Shown here in pieces: positions 1-10,940 of a DNA stretch of 64,000 nt. Where the stretch lies: positions 2,051,001 to 2,115,000 of the forward strand of contig OU461276.1 in the NCBI GenBank assembly GCA_911810475.1, in the 5' to 3' direction. A program made the translations under genes and the position numbers. The notes below the pieces were generated by a model. It was not told the origin of the DNA. It made no database searches and saw nothing but the letters and a program-made list of their open reading frames with translations. Position 1 is the stretch's first letter. Every line of letters starts with the position of its first letter. The DNA comes from Candidatus Celerinatantimonas neptuna (GTDB taxonomy: Bacteria; Pseudomonadota; Gammaproteobacteria; Enterobacterales; Celerinatantimonadaceae).

Positions 1-116
1 TTGCCTGTGTGTAGTGCAGTGATTGATGGAACGATAAAAATACCTGTGCCGAGCATGGTTGTAGCCAGAAGCCCAATGCCCTGTACGATACCGAGTTGTG
101 GTTTTAAACGACTCAT
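1..116 (-). CDS. yjeH: YjeH-type amino-acid exporter, N-terminal fragment
   Basis: Reading the minus strand from an ATG at 116-114 gives MSRLKPQLGIVQGIGLLATT, then MLGTGIFIVPSITALHTG, before the window ends. This closely follows the N-terminus of E. coli YjeH (MSGLKQELGLAQGIGLL...GTG.F.VP), an APC-superfamily inner-membrane exporter of methionine and branched-chain amino acids. The GTGIF stretch is the unwound first-helix motif typical of APC transporters. Only about 38 residues are present; the rest lies outside the window. The gene is divergent from an Lrp/AsnC-type regulator across a 215 bp gap, a common arrangement for amino-acid exporters and their sensors. Identity rests on the N-terminus alone. 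Confidence 0.75.
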   Translation of the reverse strand, partial: MSRLKPQLGIVQGIGLLATTMLGTGIFIVPSITALHTG

Positions 117-331
117 AGAAGCCTTGAATAATGAGTTTAACTGCGAAGGGATTATGATAATGTACAACGGGTTATTTATGGGCCGTCATGATAGCGTTTT
201 TTTTAGTGATTTTGACGGCTTTTACCGTTGATTTGCCGATGAGGCTAAAAAGTTATTGTTGTATGGCTTGATGGTAGTTCAACCCCTTGTTATAACGTGA
301 ATATTGATATAGATATAAGATTACCCAATAA
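117..331. promoter_or_regulatory. divergent intergenic region yjeH / lrp-like
   Basis: This 215 bp, AT-rich gap must hold the promoters of both the exporter fragment and the regulator. I see no perfect operator. Auto- and cross-regulation by the Lrp-type protein is inferred from the divergent layout only. Confidence 0.35.
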
Positions 332-757
332 ATGGATAAATTTGATCGCCAAATCGTTGCTTTGTTGGCCCAGAATGCTCGAATGGCGGTAAGTTCTATT
401 GCTCGCCAGATCAGTTTGTCTCGTTCTGCAACTCAGGAGCGTATTCGTCAGCTTGAGTTACGGGGAATTTTGGCCGGTTATCATGCGAAAGTGGTTGACC
501 CTGAACGTGGTGAGTCGATTTGTGTGTATTTTGAAGTTCATAGTCATGATACGGAATGGACTGACTATGATGATTTAATTGGTCGGATTCCGGAAGTCAG
601 AACGTGTCAGTTTATTAGTGGTCATATTGATATTATTATTTATGCTCAAGTGTCCAGAATGAGCCGGCTTGATGCAATACGTGATGAACTGGAGCGGTTA
701 CCGGGAGTGACCATGGTGCGCACGCATATGGTGATGAAAACTCTTTTTGAGCGGTAA
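332..757 (+). CDS. Lrp/AsnC-family transcriptional regulator
   Basis: This 141-residue protein has the standard length and architecture of Lrp/AsnC regulators. An N-terminal winged helix-turn-helix covers about residues 3-55 (MDKFDRQIVALLAQNARM, then SLSRSATQERIRQLE as recognition helix). A C-terminal RAM/AsnC ligand-binding domain covers about residues 65-138. Family members form octameric discs and respond to amino acids. Divergence from the yjeH-type exporter suggests it senses the exported amino acid and controls that gene; this is inference. It is not Lrp itself, because global Lrp is longer (about 164 residues) and highly conserved. Confidence 0.9.
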   Translation: MDKFDRQIVALLAQNARMAVSSIARQISLSRSATQERIRQLELRGILAGYHAKVVDPERGESICVYFEVHSHDTEWTDYDDLIGRIPEVRTCQFISGHIDIIIYAQVSRMSRLDAIRDELERLPGVTMVRTHMVMKTLFER

Positions 758-1173
758 GTCATTGCCAGGGCATTTCACCGTAAAATCTGTTTTTTAAAGT
801 TTTTAGAATCTGATTTATTAATTCTAATTATTATTAGGGTTAATAAAATTGACTCATATAAGTCTAATCATGTATTTTATCAGTCATAAGAATGGCTTAA
901 TTCATCTGAGGTTATCAGGTCATGGATTAACACGTTCCAATTCAGATTGAGTTAGTTTTTTTAATGGTCTGTAAATGACGGTAAAAAATGATTTCGTTCA
1001 TTGATTTGGACACTTCATTACCTGATATTAAACACCGACCTTTCGTAATCAGCGGGTCTGAAGAAAGGGATTAAGGCGAAAAAACGTTTTGAGTCGCTAA
1101 ATAGCTTAGATGAGTCTGGTTTAAGCTTCCTTTTCCTTACTTTCGTTGGCTTTTTTGATGGAAAAAGATAAGC
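758..1173. promoter_or_regulatory. 416 bp leader region of mdtABC
   Basis: No plausible gene lies here. The region is AT-rich. It contains a possible sigma-70 promoter (TTGACT at 849 and TATTTT about 18 bp later) and a perfect CpxR-type direct repeat at 971-985, listed separately. The remainder shows nothing I can name. Confidence 0.4.
971..985 (+). promoter_or_regulatory. predicted CpxR box upstream of mdtA
   Basis: GTAAA-TGACG-GTAAA matches the CpxR consensus GTAAA-N5-GTAAA at all ten fixed positions. It lies 188 bp before the mdtA start. In E. coli, mdtABC is activated by BaeR with help from CpxR, and cpxRA is present in this window at 20.7-22.8 kb. Binding itself is inferred. Confidence 0.6.
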
Positions 1174-2388
1174 ATGACTTCCAAAAGAGTTCCTTCTCGT
1201 CTGGGAAAGTATCGTTTCCCTATCGTCATTATATTCGTTTTGATTGTCATTGCCGGTTGGTTTTTATGGCAACATGACCACGCTTCATCTTCGAAGCAAC
1301 AGGAAACAACGCACGCGGCTCATCCGGGCCGACGACCTCATCCGGGAGGTTCAGGACCTAATCAAATCACCTCTGTTTATACCAATTTTGCAAGTCATGC
1401 CAACGTTCATGTTTACTTGCATGCACTTGGAACGGTTGAAGCAAATAAAACGGTGACCGTTACAAGCCGGGTTACCGGTGAATTAATGAAAGTGTTCTTT
1501 ACTGAAGGTCAGTTTGTTAAAAAAGGACAGCGGCTGGCTCAAATTGATGATCGAAGTTATCGGGCTACATTAGCCCAATACTTAGGTGAGTTATCACAAA
1601 ATAAAGCACAGTTGAAAAGCGCTAAGCTGACATTGACCCGCTATCGTCGTCTTTACCAACAGAAATCACTTTCTGAGCAGGATCTTCAGGATCAAATTGC
1701 ATCGGTTGGCCAGTACCGAGGCGCGGTCGAAGCGGATCAGGCTCAGGTCGACTCAGCCCGGTTGAGTATCGAATATGCGGATATCCGTTCTCCTATCAGC
1801 GGTTATACCGGGTTGCTGTCTACAGATACTGGAAATTTAGTCAGTGCCGATAGCACGACGATTGTTACAATTACTCAGGTTAACCCCATAGCTGTAACAT
1901 TTAGTCTTCCTCAGGCAAATATCCCTGATATTTTAGCTGGTTTGCGTCATGGACATTCCTTTAAGGTTGATGCTTTCAACCAGACCGGGAATAAGCAGCT
2001 GGCCTCAGGTTTGCTGAAATATATGAGTAACCAGATTGATACGGATACCGGAACAGTTAAGCTCAAAGCGTTATTCAATAATAAAAATGAAAGGTTATAT
2101 CCGAATCAATTTGTGAATATACGGCTGAAATTAAAAACGTTGAAAAATGCAGTTGTTATTTCGAAGGCGGCGTTGCAGTTAAATGATCATGGTGACTTTG
2201 TTTTTGTTGTTGATAAATCGTCTCATGTGAAGAAACATTTGGTCAAAGTAGGACCTTCTGATGGGGAAGACCGGGTTGTTATTTTATCGGGCGTGAAAGC
2301 TGGCAATCAATTGGTAACAACCGGAATTGATAATTTATCGGACGGCTCTAAAGTACAGGTGATCACGAAGAACAAGGCTCATTCATGA
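1174..2388 (+). CDS. mdtA: RND efflux periplasmic adaptor MdtA
   Basis: This 404-residue membrane-fusion protein links the inner-membrane RND pump to the outer-membrane channel. It begins with a membrane anchor (about residues 15-32, [18 protein letters not shown]). A His/Pro/Gly-rich linker follows, then the HlyD-type lipoyl/barrel-sandwich halves around a coiled-coil hairpin (about 95-215). Phrases such as [30 protein letters not shown] and [16 protein letters not shown] follow E. coli MdtA (415 residues) throughout, including the C-terminal membrane-proximal domain. The stop codon overlaps the mdtB start by 4 bp (ATGA), so the two genes are translationally coupled. Substrates of the E. coli homologue include bile salts and novobiocin; those of this pump are unknown. 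Confidence 0.93.
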   Translation: MTSKRVPSRLGKYRFPIVIIFVLIVIAGWFLWQHDHASSSKQQETTHAAHPGRRPHPGGSGPNQITSVYTNFASHANVHVYLHALGTVEANKTVTVTSRVTGELMKVFFTEGQFVKKGQRLAQIDDRSYRATLAQYLGELSQNKAQLKSAKLTLTRYRRLYQQKSLSEQDLQDQIASVGQYRGAVEADQAQVDSARLSIEYADIRSPISGYTGLLSTDTGNLVSADSTTIVTITQVNPIAVTFSLPQANIPDILAGLRHGHSFKVDAFNQTGNKQLASGLLKYMSNQIDTDTGTVKLKALFNNKNERLYPNQFVNIRLKLKTLKNAVVISKAALQLNDHGDFVFVVDKSSHVKKHLVKVGPSDGEDRVVILSGVKAGNQLVTTGIDNLSDGSKVQVITKNKAHS

Positions 2389-5300
2389 ATCCGTCCCGTT
2401 TATTTGTTCTGCGTCCGGTTGCCACGATCTTATTGATGGTTGCTGTATTGTTATCAGGAATTGTAGCCTATCGCGAACTTTCGGTGTCTGCACTGCCCGA
2501 GGTCGATTATCCGACGATTCAGGTGACAACGCTTTATCCTGGTGCTAGCCCGGATGTGATGGCAACTTCAGTTACAGCACCGCTTGAGCGAGAGCTGGGC
2601 GAAATGTCAGGGCTGAGTCAAATGTATTCGACCAGCTCCGGTGGGGCGTCGATTATCACGCTTAAGTTTAAATTGTCTTTATCGCTGGATGTTGCAGAAC
2701 AGGAAGTGCAGGCTGCGATTAATTCGGCGGATACATTATTACCATCGGATTTACCTGATCCTCCGACATATAAAAAAGTGAATCCTGCTGACAGTGCGGT
2801 TCTGACGATTGCAGCTACATCTTCTACACTGCCTTTGACAAAAGTGCAGGATCTGATTAATTCAAGGATTGCACTGAAATTGTCGCAGATTTCGGGTGTC
2901 GGCATGGTTTCGCTGGCTGGTGGACATCAACCGGCTGTACGGATCCAGGCTAATCCTCAGGCTTTGGCTGCGCATCATTTAACACTCGAAGATATCTATA
3001 CATTAATTAATGAAAGTAATGTTAATGGCTCTAAAGGTGGATTCGATGGTAAGTACCATTCCATTACGATCGATGCAAATGACCAACTGCGTAATGCAAA
3101 AGCCTATGCCAACCTGATTCTAAAATATGAAAATGGTGCGCCGCTGCGATTGAAAGATGTTGCTAAGGTGACAGATGGTAGCGAAAACCAGTATTTAGCT
3201 GCAACTGCAAATGGTAAACCGGCCATTATTGTACAGGTAAAACGACAACCGGGCGCTAATGTGATTGCAGTGGTGGATCGGATTAAACAACGGTTGCCGC
3301 AGCTAAAATCTTTGCTTCCAAGAAGTGTCCATCTGACAATTTTATCGGATCGTACCCAAACGATTCGTGCTTCTATTCAGGATGTTCAATTTGAGTTGAT
3401 GCTGGCTATTGCGCTGGTGGTGATGGTCACATTTTTGTTTTTGCGAAATGTAGCAGCAACTTTTATTCCCAGTGTAGCGGTTCCTTTGTCACTGGTCGGC
3501 ACCTTTGGTGTGATGTATTTAATGGGCTTTAGCCTCAATAACCTGAGCTTGATGGCATTGACGATTGCAACGGGGTTTGTGATCGATGATGCAATTGTTG
3601 TTGTCGAAAATATTTCACGTCATTTAGAACAAGGTAAAACGCCTTTGCAGGCGGCCCTTAAAGGGTCAAAAGAGATTGCATTTACGATTATCTCTTTAAC
3701 GTTTTCATTGATTGCAGTATTGATTCCTCTGTTGTTCATGGGGGATATCGTTGGCCGGTTATTCCGTGAGTTTGCAATTACTCTGGCCGTTTCTATTTTG
3801 GTGTCGATGTTGGTTTCTTTGACTTTAACACCAATGCTTTGTGCTTATTTGCTACGGCATATTCCAGAGGAAGAACAGAGCCGGTTTTATAAAAAAGGTG
3901 GCGAGTTATTTGATCGTCTGCTTAATGCTTATGATCGCGGATTATCATATGTTTTAGATCACCGGCGGCTTGCCTGGTGTGTCATCCTCTCACTTTTTGT
4001 TTTGACCGCAGGACTATATTTGGTGCTCCCCAAAGGTTTTTTCCCTTCTCAGGATACAGGGTTATTAAGGGGAATGACGATTGCGCCAGCGAATGTTTCG
4101 TTTGCAGAGATGGCCCAGCGACAAGAGCAGTTAGTGAACCGGCTGATGAAAGATCCTGAGATTAAGAGTATCAGTTCGACAATTGGTGTTGATGGTAATA
4201 ATACCAGTCTGAACCGTGGGCGGTTACAGATTAACCTCGTTTCTTTTGATAAACGTTCGGATCGTGCACCGGCGATTATTAAACGGCTGAATAAAGAGGT
4301 TGCAAATATTCCGGGGATCCGCCTTTATTTACAATCTCAGCAGGATTTGACAGTGGATGATCAGGTGACTGCCAGCCAGTATCAATTCTCTCTTGATGAT
4401 ACTGATAGTAGTCGCTTACTAAAATGGACTCCCCGGTTGGTTGATGCTCTGAAACAAACGCCTGGATTTAAAAATGTTGTCAGTAATCTGGATACTCAGG
4501 GACGGGTTGTCTATGTCAATATTCACCGCGCGGTTGCGGCCCGATATGGGATAACGGCTTCGGATGTGGATACGGCACTTTATAATGCTTATGGGCAGCG
4601 GCTTATTTCAACGATCTTTACTCAGTCTAATCAGTATCGGGTGGTTCTGGAAGTTGCGCCAAGCCACCAGAAAGGGCCCGTTGATTTGAATCAGCTTTAT
4701 TTGGCTGGCAGTTCGGATGATAGCAGCAGCTCAGATGATAGTAGCAGTTCAGATGATAGTAGCAGTTCAACGCCGATGGTTCGTTTGACAGATGTTGCTT
4801 CTATCACCGAAAAAACCGGTTCATTGATGAAAGCCCGCCTTGATCAGATACCGGCTGCGACTGTTTCTTTTGATTTAACGGATGGTTATTCTATCGAACA
4901 GGCGCAGCAGGCTATTCGTCAGGTTGAAGCCCATTTAAAAATGCCATCAAGTATTACATTGAAATATCAGGGGTCTGCAGCGGCATTTAGCCGTTCATCG
5001 GGAAATACGTTGTATTTGATTTTAGCGGCTGTGGTGACCATGTACATAGTTTTGGGTGTACTTTATGAGAGCTTTGTGCATCCGGTTACCATTTTATCAA
5101 CATTACCGACTGCTGCCGTTGGCGCATTTCTCGCTTTGCTGATGACGGGGACCGAATTTAGCATGATTGCTTTGATTGGGGTGATTTTGCTGATTGGGAT
5201 TGTGAAGAAAAATGCAATCATGATGATCGATTTTGCATTAGAAGCAGAACATCATCAGCATCTATCGCCTCGTGCGGCGATTCATCAGGCTTGCTTACTG

Positions 5301-5525
5301 CGTTTTCGCCCGATTCTCATGACGACGATGGCGGCATTGCTGGGGGCATTGCCTTTGATGTTGGCTCACGGCTCCGGTGCTGAACTGCGTCGGCCAATGG
5401 GGCTGGTGATCGTTGGTGGCCTGATTTTTAGTCAGTTACTGACGTTGTTTTCTACACCTGTGATCTATCTGTGGTTTGATCGATTCTCAAGGTCCCGTTC
5501 GCGGCAGACGGAGCAATCTGAATGA
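2385..5525 (+). CDS. mdtB: RND multidrug transporter subunit MdtB
   Basis: This 1046-residue inner-membrane proton/drug antiporter of the AcrB (HAE1) superfamily is collinear with E. coli MdtB (1040). The N-terminus [20 protein letters not shown] is TM1. [17 protein letters not shown] carries the paired Asp of TM4 used in proton relay, and [16 protein letters not shown] is the TM10-11 Lys/Asn region. Twelve TM helices with two large periplasmic loops are expected. In E. coli two MdtB and one MdtC form a heterotrimer. An in-frame acidic/Ser repeat (residues 777-795, SDDSSS three times) replaces a short loop in the second periplasmic domain and has no counterpart in E. coli. The gene overlaps mdtA and mdtC by 4 bp each. 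Confidence 0.93.
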   Translation: MNPSRLFVLRPVATILLMVAVLLSGIVAYRELSVSALPEVDYPTIQVTTLYPGASPDVMATSVTAPLERELGEMSGLSQMYSTSSGGASIITLKFKLSLSLDVAEQEVQAAINSADTLLPSDLPDPPTYKKVNPADSAVLTIAATSSTLPLTKVQDLINSRIALKLSQISGVGMVSLAGGHQPAVRIQANPQALAAHHLTLEDIYTLINESNVNGSKGGFDGKYHSITIDANDQLRNAKAYANLILKYENGAPLRLKDVAKVTDGSENQYLAATANGKPAIIVQVKRQPGANVIAVVDRIKQRLPQLKSLLPRSVHLTILSDRTQTIRASIQDVQFELMLAIALVVMVTFLFLRNVAATFIPSVAVPLSLVGTFGVMYLMGFSLNNLSLMALTIATGFVIDDAIVVVENISRHLEQGKTPLQAALKGSKEIAFTIISLTFSLIAVLIPLLFMGDIVGRLFREFAITLAVSILVSMLVSLTLTPMLCAYLLRHIPEEEQSRFYKKGGELFDRLLNAYDRGLSYVLDHRRLAWCVILSLFVLTAGLYLVLPKGFFPSQDTGLLRGMTIAPANVSFAEMAQRQEQLVNRLMKDPEIKSISSTIGVDGNNTSLNRGRLQINLVSFDKRSDRAPAIIKRLNKEVANIPGIRLYLQSQQDLTVDDQVTASQYQFSLDDTDSSRLLKWTPRLVDALKQTPGFKNVVSNLDTQGRVVYVNIHRAVAARYGITASDVDTALYNAYGQRLISTIFTQSNQYRVVLEVAPSHQKGPVDLNQLYLAGSSDDSSSSDDSSSSDDSSSSTPMVRLTDVASITEKTGSLMKARLDQIPAATVSFDLTDGYSIEQAQQAIRQVEAHLKMPSSITLKYQGSAAAFSRSSGNTLYLILAAVVTMYIVLGVLYESFVHPVTILSTLPTAAVGAFLALLMTGTEFSMIALIGVILLIGIVKKNAIMMIDFALEAEHHQHLSPRAAIHQACLLRFRPILMTTMAALLGALPLMLAHGSGAELRRPMGLVIVGGLIFSQLLTLFSTPVIYLWFDRFSRSRSRQTEQSE
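4713..4766 (+). repeat. 18-bp coding minisatellite in mdtB, three copies
   Basis: Three head-to-tail 18-bp units lie at 4713-4730, 4731-4748 and 4749-4766. The last two are identical (tcagatgatagtagcagt); the first differs at three bases. Each encodes Ser-Asp-Asp-Ser-Ser-Ser in frame, so copy-number change would lengthen or shorten the protein by six residues without disrupting it. Confidence 0.9.
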
Positions 5526-8500
5526 GTATTGCCCGTGCCTCAATTCTTCGACCTGTTGCGACATGGTTGTTGAGTGCATCGCTGATGTTAATGGGGATTT
5601 TAGGTTTTCGTTTTTTGCCGGTATCAACCTTACCGTCGATTTCTTTACCCGTCATCGTGGTTTCTGCCTCTTTATCCGGAGCTAGCCCAAAAACGATGGC
5701 TGCGACTGTCGCAACTCCTCTTGAAAGGTCCTTGGGCCAAATTGCCGGTGTGACTCAGATGTCGTCGTCGAGTTCGCAAGGGGCTACAGAAATTGTTCTG
5801 GTTTTTAGCTTAAAACGTAATATTAATGGGGCTGCCAGGGATGTTCAGGCTGCGATTAATGCCTCACGAAGTTTATTACCTACTTCGATGACATCTTTGC
5901 CAACCTATCAGAAATTTAATCCCTCGTCTGCTCCTGTCCTGATGCTGGCGTTGACGTCGAATTCACTGTCACCGTCTCAATTGTATGATTTCGCATCGAC
6001 CAATCTTGAACCCAGGATTTCTCAGGTTCAGGGGATTGGGGAAGTGACTATATCCGGTAGTTCATTACCTGCTATACGTGTTGATATTCATCCTCAGGCG
6101 CTGACTCATTATGGAATTTCACTGGAAACTGTGCGCAAGGCTCTTGTTCATGCGACCAGCCATCAGCCAAAAGGAATCATCGAAGGTAAGCGATATTCCT
6201 GGGCCGTGAATAGTAATGATCAACTTAAGCATGCCAAAGCATTTCGCCAATTGGTGATTACTTATAAAAATGGCGCTGCGATTCGACTTGGCGATGTTGC
6301 CCATGTGTATGATGGTGTTCAGAACGAATATAACGTGGCTTATTATAACAATAAACCAGCGATTAACATTCGGGTGACCCTTGCATCCGGCGCGAATATG
6401 TTATCGACCATTGATGCGATTAAAGCACAGTTGCCGGTTTTCAGGCGGTTATTACCTGAGGGTGCAAAGCTTGTTGTTTCGATGGATCGTTCGCCAACGG
6501 TACGTTCATCATTGCATGAAACGGAACGGACGTTATTGATTGCTGTATGTCTTGTCATTGCTGTGGTGTTTATCTTTTTACGAAATATCAGGGCTGTTTT
6601 AATACCGGCACTGGCTTTGCCGCTTTCTTTAGTCGGGACGTTTGCGGTGATGTATCTGTTGGGATACAGCCTGGATAATCTTTCATTAATGGCATTAATT
6701 GTTGCGACTGGATTTGTCGTTGATGATGCCATTGTTGTATTAGAGAATATCTCACGCCATTTAGAGAGTGGACTCGGGCCGGTACGCTCGGCTATTAAAG
6801 GTGCAAAAGAAGTTAGCTTTACTGTATTGTCGATGACAATCTCATTGGTTGCGGTGTTTATTCCGTTATTGCTGATGGGGGGAATTATCGGGCGGCTATT
6901 TCGCGAATTTGCTGTGACGTTAACCGTTTCGTTGCTGATCTCAATGCTGATTTCTCTGACATTGACACCGATGCTTTGCTCCCGTCTGCTTCGTAAAAAG
7001 AAAGATAGAACTGAGCCATGGTTATATCGCGTGATTGAACGGGGTTTTATCCTGTTGCAACATGGTTATCGAATTTCTCTGGCTTGTATCTTGCGACACA
7101 AACGACTGACTATCATCGTTTTGTTGATTACTATTGGTTTTAATTTTCACTTGTATGGAGTGATTAAAAAAGGGTTCTTTCCACAGCAGGATACGGGGGT
7201 CATCTTTGGGATGGTCCGTTCTGATCAAAATACATCATTCGCTCAGATGAAACCGCGATTACGTAAATATTCGAAGCTTATAGAATCGGATCCGGCGGTT
7301 CAGAGTGTGATGAGTTCCATTTCCAGCTCAAGGCGGGGAACCCGTAATACCGGTCGGTTTTTTGTTCGTCTGAAGCCTTTGTCGCATCGCCATGCGAGTG
7401 CGGCTGAAGTTGCCAACCGTCTTTATAAAAAAGCGCTTCATATGGCAGGGGGGCAGTTATTTTTGATGGCTGCGGGTGATTTGCATGTAGGTGGACGAAG
7501 TGCGAATGCCAGTTATCAATTTAGTTTACAGGCTGATGACTTGAGCTTACTTCGTCATTGGACCCCCATTGTACAAAGAGCGTTATCGAAGCTACCACAA
7601 CTGAGTGGGGTGGATTCGGATTTTCAGGATGGAGGACAGCAGGTTCGTCTTGTGATTGACCGTGATGCAGCTAAACGTCTTGGCGTATCTGTTGAAGCGT
7701 TGGATGAATTTTTGAATGATTCATTTAGTCAGCGGCAAGTTGCAACGCTCTATCATACATTGAATCAGTACTATGTGGTGATGGGGCTAACTCCGGACTA
7801 CATCAGTAATAGTGCTGTGCTAAAACGAATTAAAGTGATTAATAGCAGCGGTAAGGCGATACCTTTGAGTGCTTTCACCCATCTCAAAGGCGGTAATGCG
7901 CCTTTATCGGTGAATCATGAAGGGCATTCAGCAACATCGACTATTGCTTTTAATACGGCTGATGGGGTGTCTTTAAGTCAGGCTCAACACGCGATTAAGC
8001 TTGAATTGGAAAAATTAGCGTTACCAAGCAGTATTGTGGCAAATTACTCAGGGAGTGCACTGTTGGCCGGAACGTTTATTAGCAATATTCCATTGTTGAT
8101 TTTAGCTGCTCTGGCCGCAGTATATATTGTGCTTGGTATGCTCTATGAGAGTTATGTGCATCCGTTGACAATTTTGTCTACTTTGCCTTCGGCAGGTCTG
8201 GGCGCTCTATTGTTAATGCGCCTTTGTGGCACATCACTTACGGTTGTTGCTTTGATTGGTATTCTATTGTTGATTGGTATCGTTAAAAAGAATGCCATTA
8301 TGATGATTGATTTTGCTCTGGATGCGCAAAGGAACAAAGGATTACTTCCCGAACAGGCAATTTTTGAAGCTTGTCTTAAACGGTTTAGGCCTATCTTGAT
8401 GACATCGCTGGCTGCTTTTTTTGGAGCATTACCCATTGCTCTGGATAGCGGGGGGGATGCTAATTTGCGGCGACCGTTAGGGATTGCAATTTGTGGAGGG

Positions 8501-8647
8501 CTGGTTATTAGCCAGATCCTCACGTTATATACCACGCCGGTGGTATATGTTTATATGGACCGCTTTAGTCGGTGGGGACGACGCTTATGGCGACGATGTC
8601 TTCGCAAAGAGCATGCGGTTGAACGATCATTCCAGCAAGGTGAATAG
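5522..8647 (+). CDS. mdtC: RND multidrug transporter subunit MdtC
   Basis: This 1041-residue partner of MdtB matches E. coli MdtC (1025) more closely than MdtB. Examples are [58 protein letters not shown] and [12 protein letters not shown]. The TM4 proton-relay motif [17 protein letters not shown] and the TM10-11 motif [16 protein letters not shown] are intact, so it should be a functional pump subunit. It lies third in the mdtABC operon with a 4 bp ATGA overlap with mdtB, and the outer-membrane factor begins only 5 bp after its stop. The C-terminal 25 residues are Arg-rich and cytosolic. The order adaptor-B-C-outer membrane factor suggests a self-contained tripartite machine rather than reliance on TolC. 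Confidence 0.93.
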   Translation: MSIARASILRPVATWLLSASLMLMGILGFRFLPVSTLPSISLPVIVVSASLSGASPKTMAATVATPLERSLGQIAGVTQMSSSSSQGATEIVLVFSLKRNINGAARDVQAAINASRSLLPTSMTSLPTYQKFNPSSAPVLMLALTSNSLSPSQLYDFASTNLEPRISQVQGIGEVTISGSSLPAIRVDIHPQALTHYGISLETVRKALVHATSHQPKGIIEGKRYSWAVNSNDQLKHAKAFRQLVITYKNGAAIRLGDVAHVYDGVQNEYNVAYYNNKPAINIRVTLASGANMLSTIDAIKAQLPVFRRLLPEGAKLVVSMDRSPTVRSSLHETERTLLIAVCLVIAVVFIFLRNIRAVLIPALALPLSLVGTFAVMYLLGYSLDNLSLMALIVATGFVVDDAIVVLENISRHLESGLGPVRSAIKGAKEVSFTVLSMTISLVAVFIPLLLMGGIIGRLFREFAVTLTVSLLISMLISLTLTPMLCSRLLRKKKDRTEPWLYRVIERGFILLQHGYRISLACILRHKRLTIIVLLITIGFNFHLYGVIKKGFFPQQDTGVIFGMVRSDQNTSFAQMKPRLRKYSKLIESDPAVQSVMSSISSSRRGTRNTGRFFVRLKPLSHRHASAAEVANRLYKKALHMAGGQLFLMAAGDLHVGGRSANASYQFSLQADDLSLLRHWTPIVQRALSKLPQLSGVDSDFQDGGQQVRLVIDRDAAKRLGVSVEALDEFLNDSFSQRQVATLYHTLNQYYVVMGLTPDYISNSAVLKRIKVINSSGKAIPLSAFTHLKGGNAPLSVNHEGHSATSTIAFNTADGVSLSQAQHAIKLELEKLALPSSIVANYSGSALLAGTFISNIPLLILAALAAVYIVLGMLYESYVHPLTILSTLPSAGLGALLLMRLCGTSLTVVALIGILLLIGIVKKNAIMMIDFALDAQRNKGLLPEQAIFEACLKRFRPILMTSLAAFFGALPIALDSGGDANLRRPLGIAICGGLVISQILTLYTTPVVYVYMDRFSRWGRRLWRRCLRKEHAVERSFQQGE

Positions 8648-8652
8648 AAAAT

Positions 8653-10095
8653 ATGATCGATATGCGAATCAACATGATCAGCATGACGTTGATGACGATA
8701 TTATTAGCCGGTTGTGCTGTTGGCCCTGATTATCATCGTCCGTCGGTGCCTGTGACAGCTCATTATAAGGGAACGAAAGGCTGGCAGCAGGCGAAACCAA
8801 TGGATCAAGTGAACAAAGGCCCATGGTGGCAGATTTATAAAGATCCTGTGTTGTCATTATTGTTGGAAAAAGTGTCGATCAATAACCAAAATGTGGCCCA
8901 ATATGCAGCTCAGTACCGTAAGGCTCGGGCTTTAGCTAAAGAGGCCGGGGCGAATCTGTATCCAACGATTGATTTGTCAGCCAGTGGAACACGATCGTTA
9001 AGTTCGCAGACGACAGAAAATCAATACACTACATCGGCCAGTGCAAGCTGGGAGCTTGACCTGTGGGGTAAGCTACGGCGGACCAGACAAGAAGAGAGAG
9101 CCAGTGCTCAGGCAAGTGCTGCAGAACTTGCTAATGCTCTTTTGAGTGCTCAGTCTGAACTTGCTCAGGATTATTTTCAGTTGCGCGTGACTGATGCCAA
9201 GATTCGGCTATATAAGAAAAATATTGATGTTTACCGGCATTATCTGGCGGTTGTTGAAAATCAGTATAAAGCGGGTAAAGGGACGTCTGCTGATGTTGCA
9301 CAGGCCCGGACTCAGCTTCATTCCACCACAGCATCGATGTTGGATCTGGTTTGGCAACGAGCGCAATATGAACATGCGATTGCAGTGTTAATGGGGCGTA
9401 GCCCCAGTAATTTTTCATTACCTGTAAAATCATTGAATTTTTATCTTCCGAAAATCCCGGTCGGTATTCCTAGTGAGTTGTTACAGCGACGTCCGGATAT
9501 TGCGTATGCAGAGCGGAATATGGCATCGGCTAATGCGGCTGTAGGTGTTGCGATCGCCGGTTATTATCCTGATGTGACACTGTCTGCCAGTGGTGGGTTT
9601 CAAAATTCGTCCTGGGCTGATCTGTTTACGCTACCGTCGAAAATGTGGTCGATAGGCCCGAGTATTAGTGAGACGCTACTGGATTTTGGAGCGACTAAAG
9701 CGAAAGTTGCCAGTGCCAGAGCTAATTATGATGCAAAAGTCGCCGCATATCGGCAAAGCGTGTTATCGGCTTTTGAAGAAGTAGAAAATAATATGGTTGA
9801 GTTATCTGTTCTAAAGCAGGAGTATTTTGCGCGTGATCAGGCAGCGAAGGCGGCGGAAGAGTCTGCTCGAGTGACTTATAATCAGTACAAATCAGGTATG
9901 ATTAGTTATCTGGATGTGGCCACAACAGAATCGACCAGTTTAAGTCAGCAGCAAAGCTTATTAAGTCTGGTGGAAACTCGTTTAGTGACCAGTGTTAAAT
10001 TAGTGGCTGCACTTGGCGGTGGCTGGCAATCAAGCCTGCTCCCTGGTGAGAAAGCATTACCTATTTCACTTAAACCGGTTAAATCCCGGCAATAG
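8653..10095 (+). CDS. NodT-family outer-membrane efflux lipoprotein
   Basis: This 480-residue outer-membrane factor belongs to the NodT/OprM/CusC family. The signal peptide ends in a lipobox, LLAGC, with Cys21 as the predicted lipidated residue, followed by AVGPDYHRP, the usual start of mature OprM-type proteins. Two TolC-type repeats (about 60-250 and 270-460) form the channel. The family motif AELANALLSAQSELAQDYFQLR and ERNMASANAAVGVAIAGYYP are present. It should trimerise and complete the MdtABC tripartite pump. The start is uncertain, since ATG codons at 8653, 8662 and 8674 are all possible. Its last 17 bp overlap the convergent SDR gene, which leaves no room for a normal terminator. Confidence 0.92.
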   Translation: MIDMRINMISMTLMTILLAGCAVGPDYHRPSVPVTAHYKGTKGWQQAKPMDQVNKGPWWQIYKDPVLSLLLEKVSINNQNVAQYAAQYRKARALAKEAGANLYPTIDLSASGTRSLSSQTTENQYTTSASASWELDLWGKLRRTRQEERASAQASAAELANALLSAQSELAQDYFQLRVTDAKIRLYKKNIDVYRHYLAVVENQYKAGKGTSADVAQARTQLHSTTASMLDLVWQRAQYEHAIAVLMGRSPSNFSLPVKSLNFYLPKIPVGIPSELLQRRPDIAYAERNMASANAAVGVAIAGYYPDVTLSASGGFQNSSWADLFTLPSKMWSIGPSISETLLDFGATKAKVASARANYDAKVAAYRQSVLSAFEEVENNMVELSVLKQEYFARDQAAKAAEESARVTYNQYKSGMISYLDVATTESTSLSQQQSLLSLVETRLVTSVKLVAALGGGWQSSLLPGEKALPISLKPVKSRQ

Positions 10096-10864
10096 AACCG
10101 CCATCACACCGTATTTGGCTGCCTGTGATATAGCTTGCTTGTGAGCTTACGAAAAATGCCGCCGTGGCGGCAAATTCTTCAACACTGCCATAACGTTGTA
10201 CCGGAATTTGCCGTGCAGCTTGTTCTCTGATTTGCTCTATCGGACAACGATTATTTTCGGCGGCTATTTTATCGAGTTGATCAACCCGGTGGGTGTGGAT
10301 TCGTCCTGGGAGGAGCATATTACAGGTGACACCATCAGCTGCAACTTCATTAGCGAGAGTTTTAGACCAGCCGACCAAAGTGGAGCGAAGTGCATTGGAT
10401 AGCCCCAGATTTGCGATCGGTTGTTCAATGCTTGATGATGCAATCGTTAGTATTCGTCCCCATTGCTGTTTTCTCATATCATTGATGAATGTATTGGTGA
10501 TAGAGACGATCCTCAGTACCATCATTTCAAAATAGCTTTGCCAGTCGTTTTGGCTGAACTCAGTAATAGCTCCAGGACGTGGGCCACCTGAGTTATTGAC
10601 TAAAATGTCTATCGAACCGAAGTGATGACTCACTTTTTCTTTTAATATATCGACGCTGTTTGCATTGCTAAGATCCAGTGGGCAGGCAATTACTTCAGAT
10701 GATGTTTGCGTTTTCAGTTGTTGTGCGGTCTGGGCCAGTTCAGGTGAGCGGCCTGTGATGATAACTTGGCAGCCTTCCATTGCGAGTTGTTTGGCGATAC
10801 CTAAGCCTAATCCCCGGGAAGAGGCTAAAACTAATGCACGTTTTCCATGTAGTCCAAGGTCCAT
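10079..10864 (-). CDS. SDR-family protein with atypical active site
   Basis: This 261-residue protein has the Rossmann fold of classical short-chain dehydrogenases. The cofactor motif is ASSRGLGLGIA near residue 14 (a variant of TGxxxGxG), NNSGGP replaces NNAG, and the Ser-containing strand TIASSSIEQP is present. The C-terminal region is normal (DGVTCNMLLPG, CDGGSIAG). The catalytic Tyr-x-x-x-Lys is missing: the segment reads GLSNALRSTLVGWSKTLA where YxxSK is expected. This pattern fits the BKR-like SDR subgroup that lacks a perfect catalytic tetrad. A standard oxidoreductase reaction is therefore doubtful and the substrate is unknown. It is convergent with, and overlaps by 17 bp, the preceding efflux gene. 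Confidence 0.85.
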   Translation of the reverse strand: MDLGLHGKRALVLASSRGLGLGIAKQLAMEGCQVIITGRSPELAQTAQQLKTQTSSEVIACPLDLSNANSVDILKEKVSHHFGSIDILVNNSGGPRPGAITEFSQNDWQSYFEMMVLRIVSITNTFINDMRKQQWGRILTIASSSIEQPIANLGLSNALRSTLVGWSKTLANEVAADGVTCNMLLPGRIHTHRVDQLDKIAAENNRCPIEQIREQAARQIPVQRYGSVEEFAATAAFFVSSQASYITGSQIRCDGGSIAGI

Positions 10865-10940
10865 ATTATCTCCTGATTATTTTTGGCATCTAACCAGAAT
10901 AGCGCCCTGAAAAGCTTTTTTCTATGAATTCAGTCGTGTG

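Noticed and set aside
1..231. 76-codon plus-strand frame at the window start
   Set aside because: It lies opposite the yjeH-type N-terminus on the minus strand and has no recognisable motif.
4713..4766. Short tandem repeat as a CRISPR or origin iteron array
   Set aside because: Units are head-to-tail without spacers, in frame within mdtB, and encode a Ser/Asp loop.
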